Translations under genes and position numbers: made by a program
From: Ruminococcus sp. UBA4321
GTDB lineage: Bacteria > Bacillota > Clostridia > Oscillospirales > Ruminococcaceae
NCBI GenBank assembly: GCA_002393815.1
Contig: DGUB01000132.1
Coordinates: forward strand, 1 to 6,319
DNA length: 6,319 bases
Direction: 5' to 3'
In this document: positions 5,401 to 6,319 of the stretch, one piece after another
How positions within the stretch are numbered: position 1 is the stretch's first letter
Layout of the letters: each line of letters starts with the position of its first letter
Notes under the pieces: generated by a model
Seen by the model: only the letters and a program-made list of their open reading frames with translations
Database searches by the model: none
What the model was told of the DNA's origin: nothing

Positions 5401-6319
5401 ATGAAAGAAAAAAATAAAGGGATGCATATTGCAGTCTTGGTTATTGGTATTATTGTTTATCTTATCGTTTTTTTGTGTATGGGTCCGCTCCGGCAGAATC
5501 CTAGATTTGAATTTCTTTCTGACTATATGGGTGTGCTTTCCGCATTTTTGGTACTTATCACAACAATTATAGTAACAACCAACGGCAAAAGAGGGTATAT
5601 TGCTTCGATTATACTGTGTTCACTCAGTATCTGGAGTGCTGCTAGTGCAGTCCTGCGGTCACATACACCTACCGGTCTGCCGGGTGTGTTCACTCCGATT
5701 GTCAATATCATTGCCATGACAGTCATTCTGACATATATCAATACCAATCAGAAGCAGACTCAGGAACTGAATGAACAGTATGAACAGATTATGGACAAAA
5801 ACCGCGCAATGGAAGAAAAGGACGAAGCCCTCAGAGTCTATGCTTACAAAGACCTGCTGACAGGTATGTACAATCTGCGTCATTTCCGCGAACAGCTGGA
5901 AGAAGCCATCAGACAGCAGGCAAAATTCTCTGTTATCTACATCGATTTGGATAACTTCAAGGGAATCAACGATACATTCGGTCCCAAAACCGGGGATGCC
6001 GCTCTGGTTGCCTATGCAGAACGCGTTTCCAGTTACTGCGGAAATAAATATCCCTGCGCCAGAGTTGCCGGTGACGAGTTCGGTATTCTGCTGATGGGAG
6101 AACAGACCGAAGCCGATATTCTCAATATCATTGAACAACTCCGCCGTCTGTTCGGCGAACAGCTTGGCGTACAGGGTGCAAATCTTTCTATTACAGCCAG
6201 CTATGGCATCGTTACTCATCCGCGTGACGGCAGAAGCGCAGAAACACTGCTTGACAGTATGATTATGGCGGTTTACAATGCCAAGGCAAACGGCAAGGAC
6301 AGACCCTGTTTCTTCAGTC
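5401..6319 (+). CDS. Four-TM diguanylate cyclase-like GGDEF protein, 3' end outside window
   Basis: The frame is open from the ATG to the window end, giving 306 residues without a stop. Hydrophobic segments lie at about 8-27, 41-60, 65-86 and 96-115. A charged helix (about 118-146) follows, then a GGDEF domain from DLLTGMYN (151-158) onward. The active site is better kept than in the upstream paralogue: D182 in DLDNFK (metal), N190 and D199 (guanine), and signature AGDEF (223-227) with D225 and E226. AGDEF is a variant compatible with activity in known diguanylate cyclases, so this may be the catalytic member of the pair. No RxxD inhibitory site precedes the signature, so product inhibition of the usual type is not expected. 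Both paralogues have FGPKTGD where FGH..GD is usual. The domain is nearly complete at the cut; only a short tail should be missing. It follows its paralogue by 83 bases. Confidence 0.9.
   Translation, partial: MKEKNKGMHIAVLVIGIIVYLIVFLCMGPLRQNPRFEFLSDYMGVLSAFLVLITTIIVTTNGKRGYIASIILCSLSIWSAASAVLRSHTPTGLPGVFTPIVNIIAMTVILTYINTNQKQTQELNEQYEQIMDKNRAMEEKDEALRVYAYKDLLTGMYNLRHFREQLEEAIRQQAKFSVIYIDLDNFKGINDTFGPKTGDAALVAYAERVSSYCGNKYPCARVAGDEFGILLMGEQTEADILNIIEQLRRLFGEQLGVQGANLSITASYGIVTHPRDGRSAETLLDSMIMAVYNAKANGKDRPCFFS

Overview
The window is a dense, all plus-strand gene cluster from what looks like a Gram-positive gut or rumen Clostridium-class bacterium of the Ruminococcus/Oscillospiraceae kind. 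That guess rests on strong AAGGAGG-type ribosome binding sites, near-balanced base composition, short intergenic gaps and BspA-type leucine-rich repeats next to signalling genes. It is an inference: no rRNA or other marker gene is present.

Layout: (1) 1-917, the 3' part of a gene whose protein has a helical module, a Pro/Gln/Ala-rich linker and about five BspA/LRR_5 repeats. (2) 995-2356, a divergent Ser/Thr-type kinase with a zinc ribbon and a beta-rich C-terminal tail. (3) 2394-3257, a von Willebrand A protein with an intact MIDAS site and an acidic Gly/Phe/Asp-rich N-terminal tail. (4) 3296-4252, a PP2C phosphatase with a basic helical C-terminal tail. (5) 4286-5317, a four-TM GGDEF protein with a degenerate active site. 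(6) 5401 to the window end, a paralogous four-TM GGDEF protein with a much better preserved active site, cut off by the window. Gaps between genes are 33-83 bases and no gene lies on the other strand, so the set reads as one operon.

The kinase, vWA protein and PP2C phosphatase match the 'TerY-P triad' known from comparative genomics of tellurite-resistance/stress systems (TerY-like vWA + PP2C + zinc-ribbon kinase). Here no terD/terC-type gene is visible. The triad instead sits between an LRR protein and a tandem pair of membrane GGDEF proteins. A plausible reading (inference) is a reversible Ser/Thr phosphorylation module, with the vWA and LRR proteins as scaffolds, coupled to a membrane-bound cyclic-dinucleotide output in which one GGDEF paralogue has become a non-catalytic partner of the other.

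I found no tRNA, rRNA, CRISPR array, insertion sequence or convincing terminator. The one striking non-coding element is a long hairpin between the two GGDEF genes.
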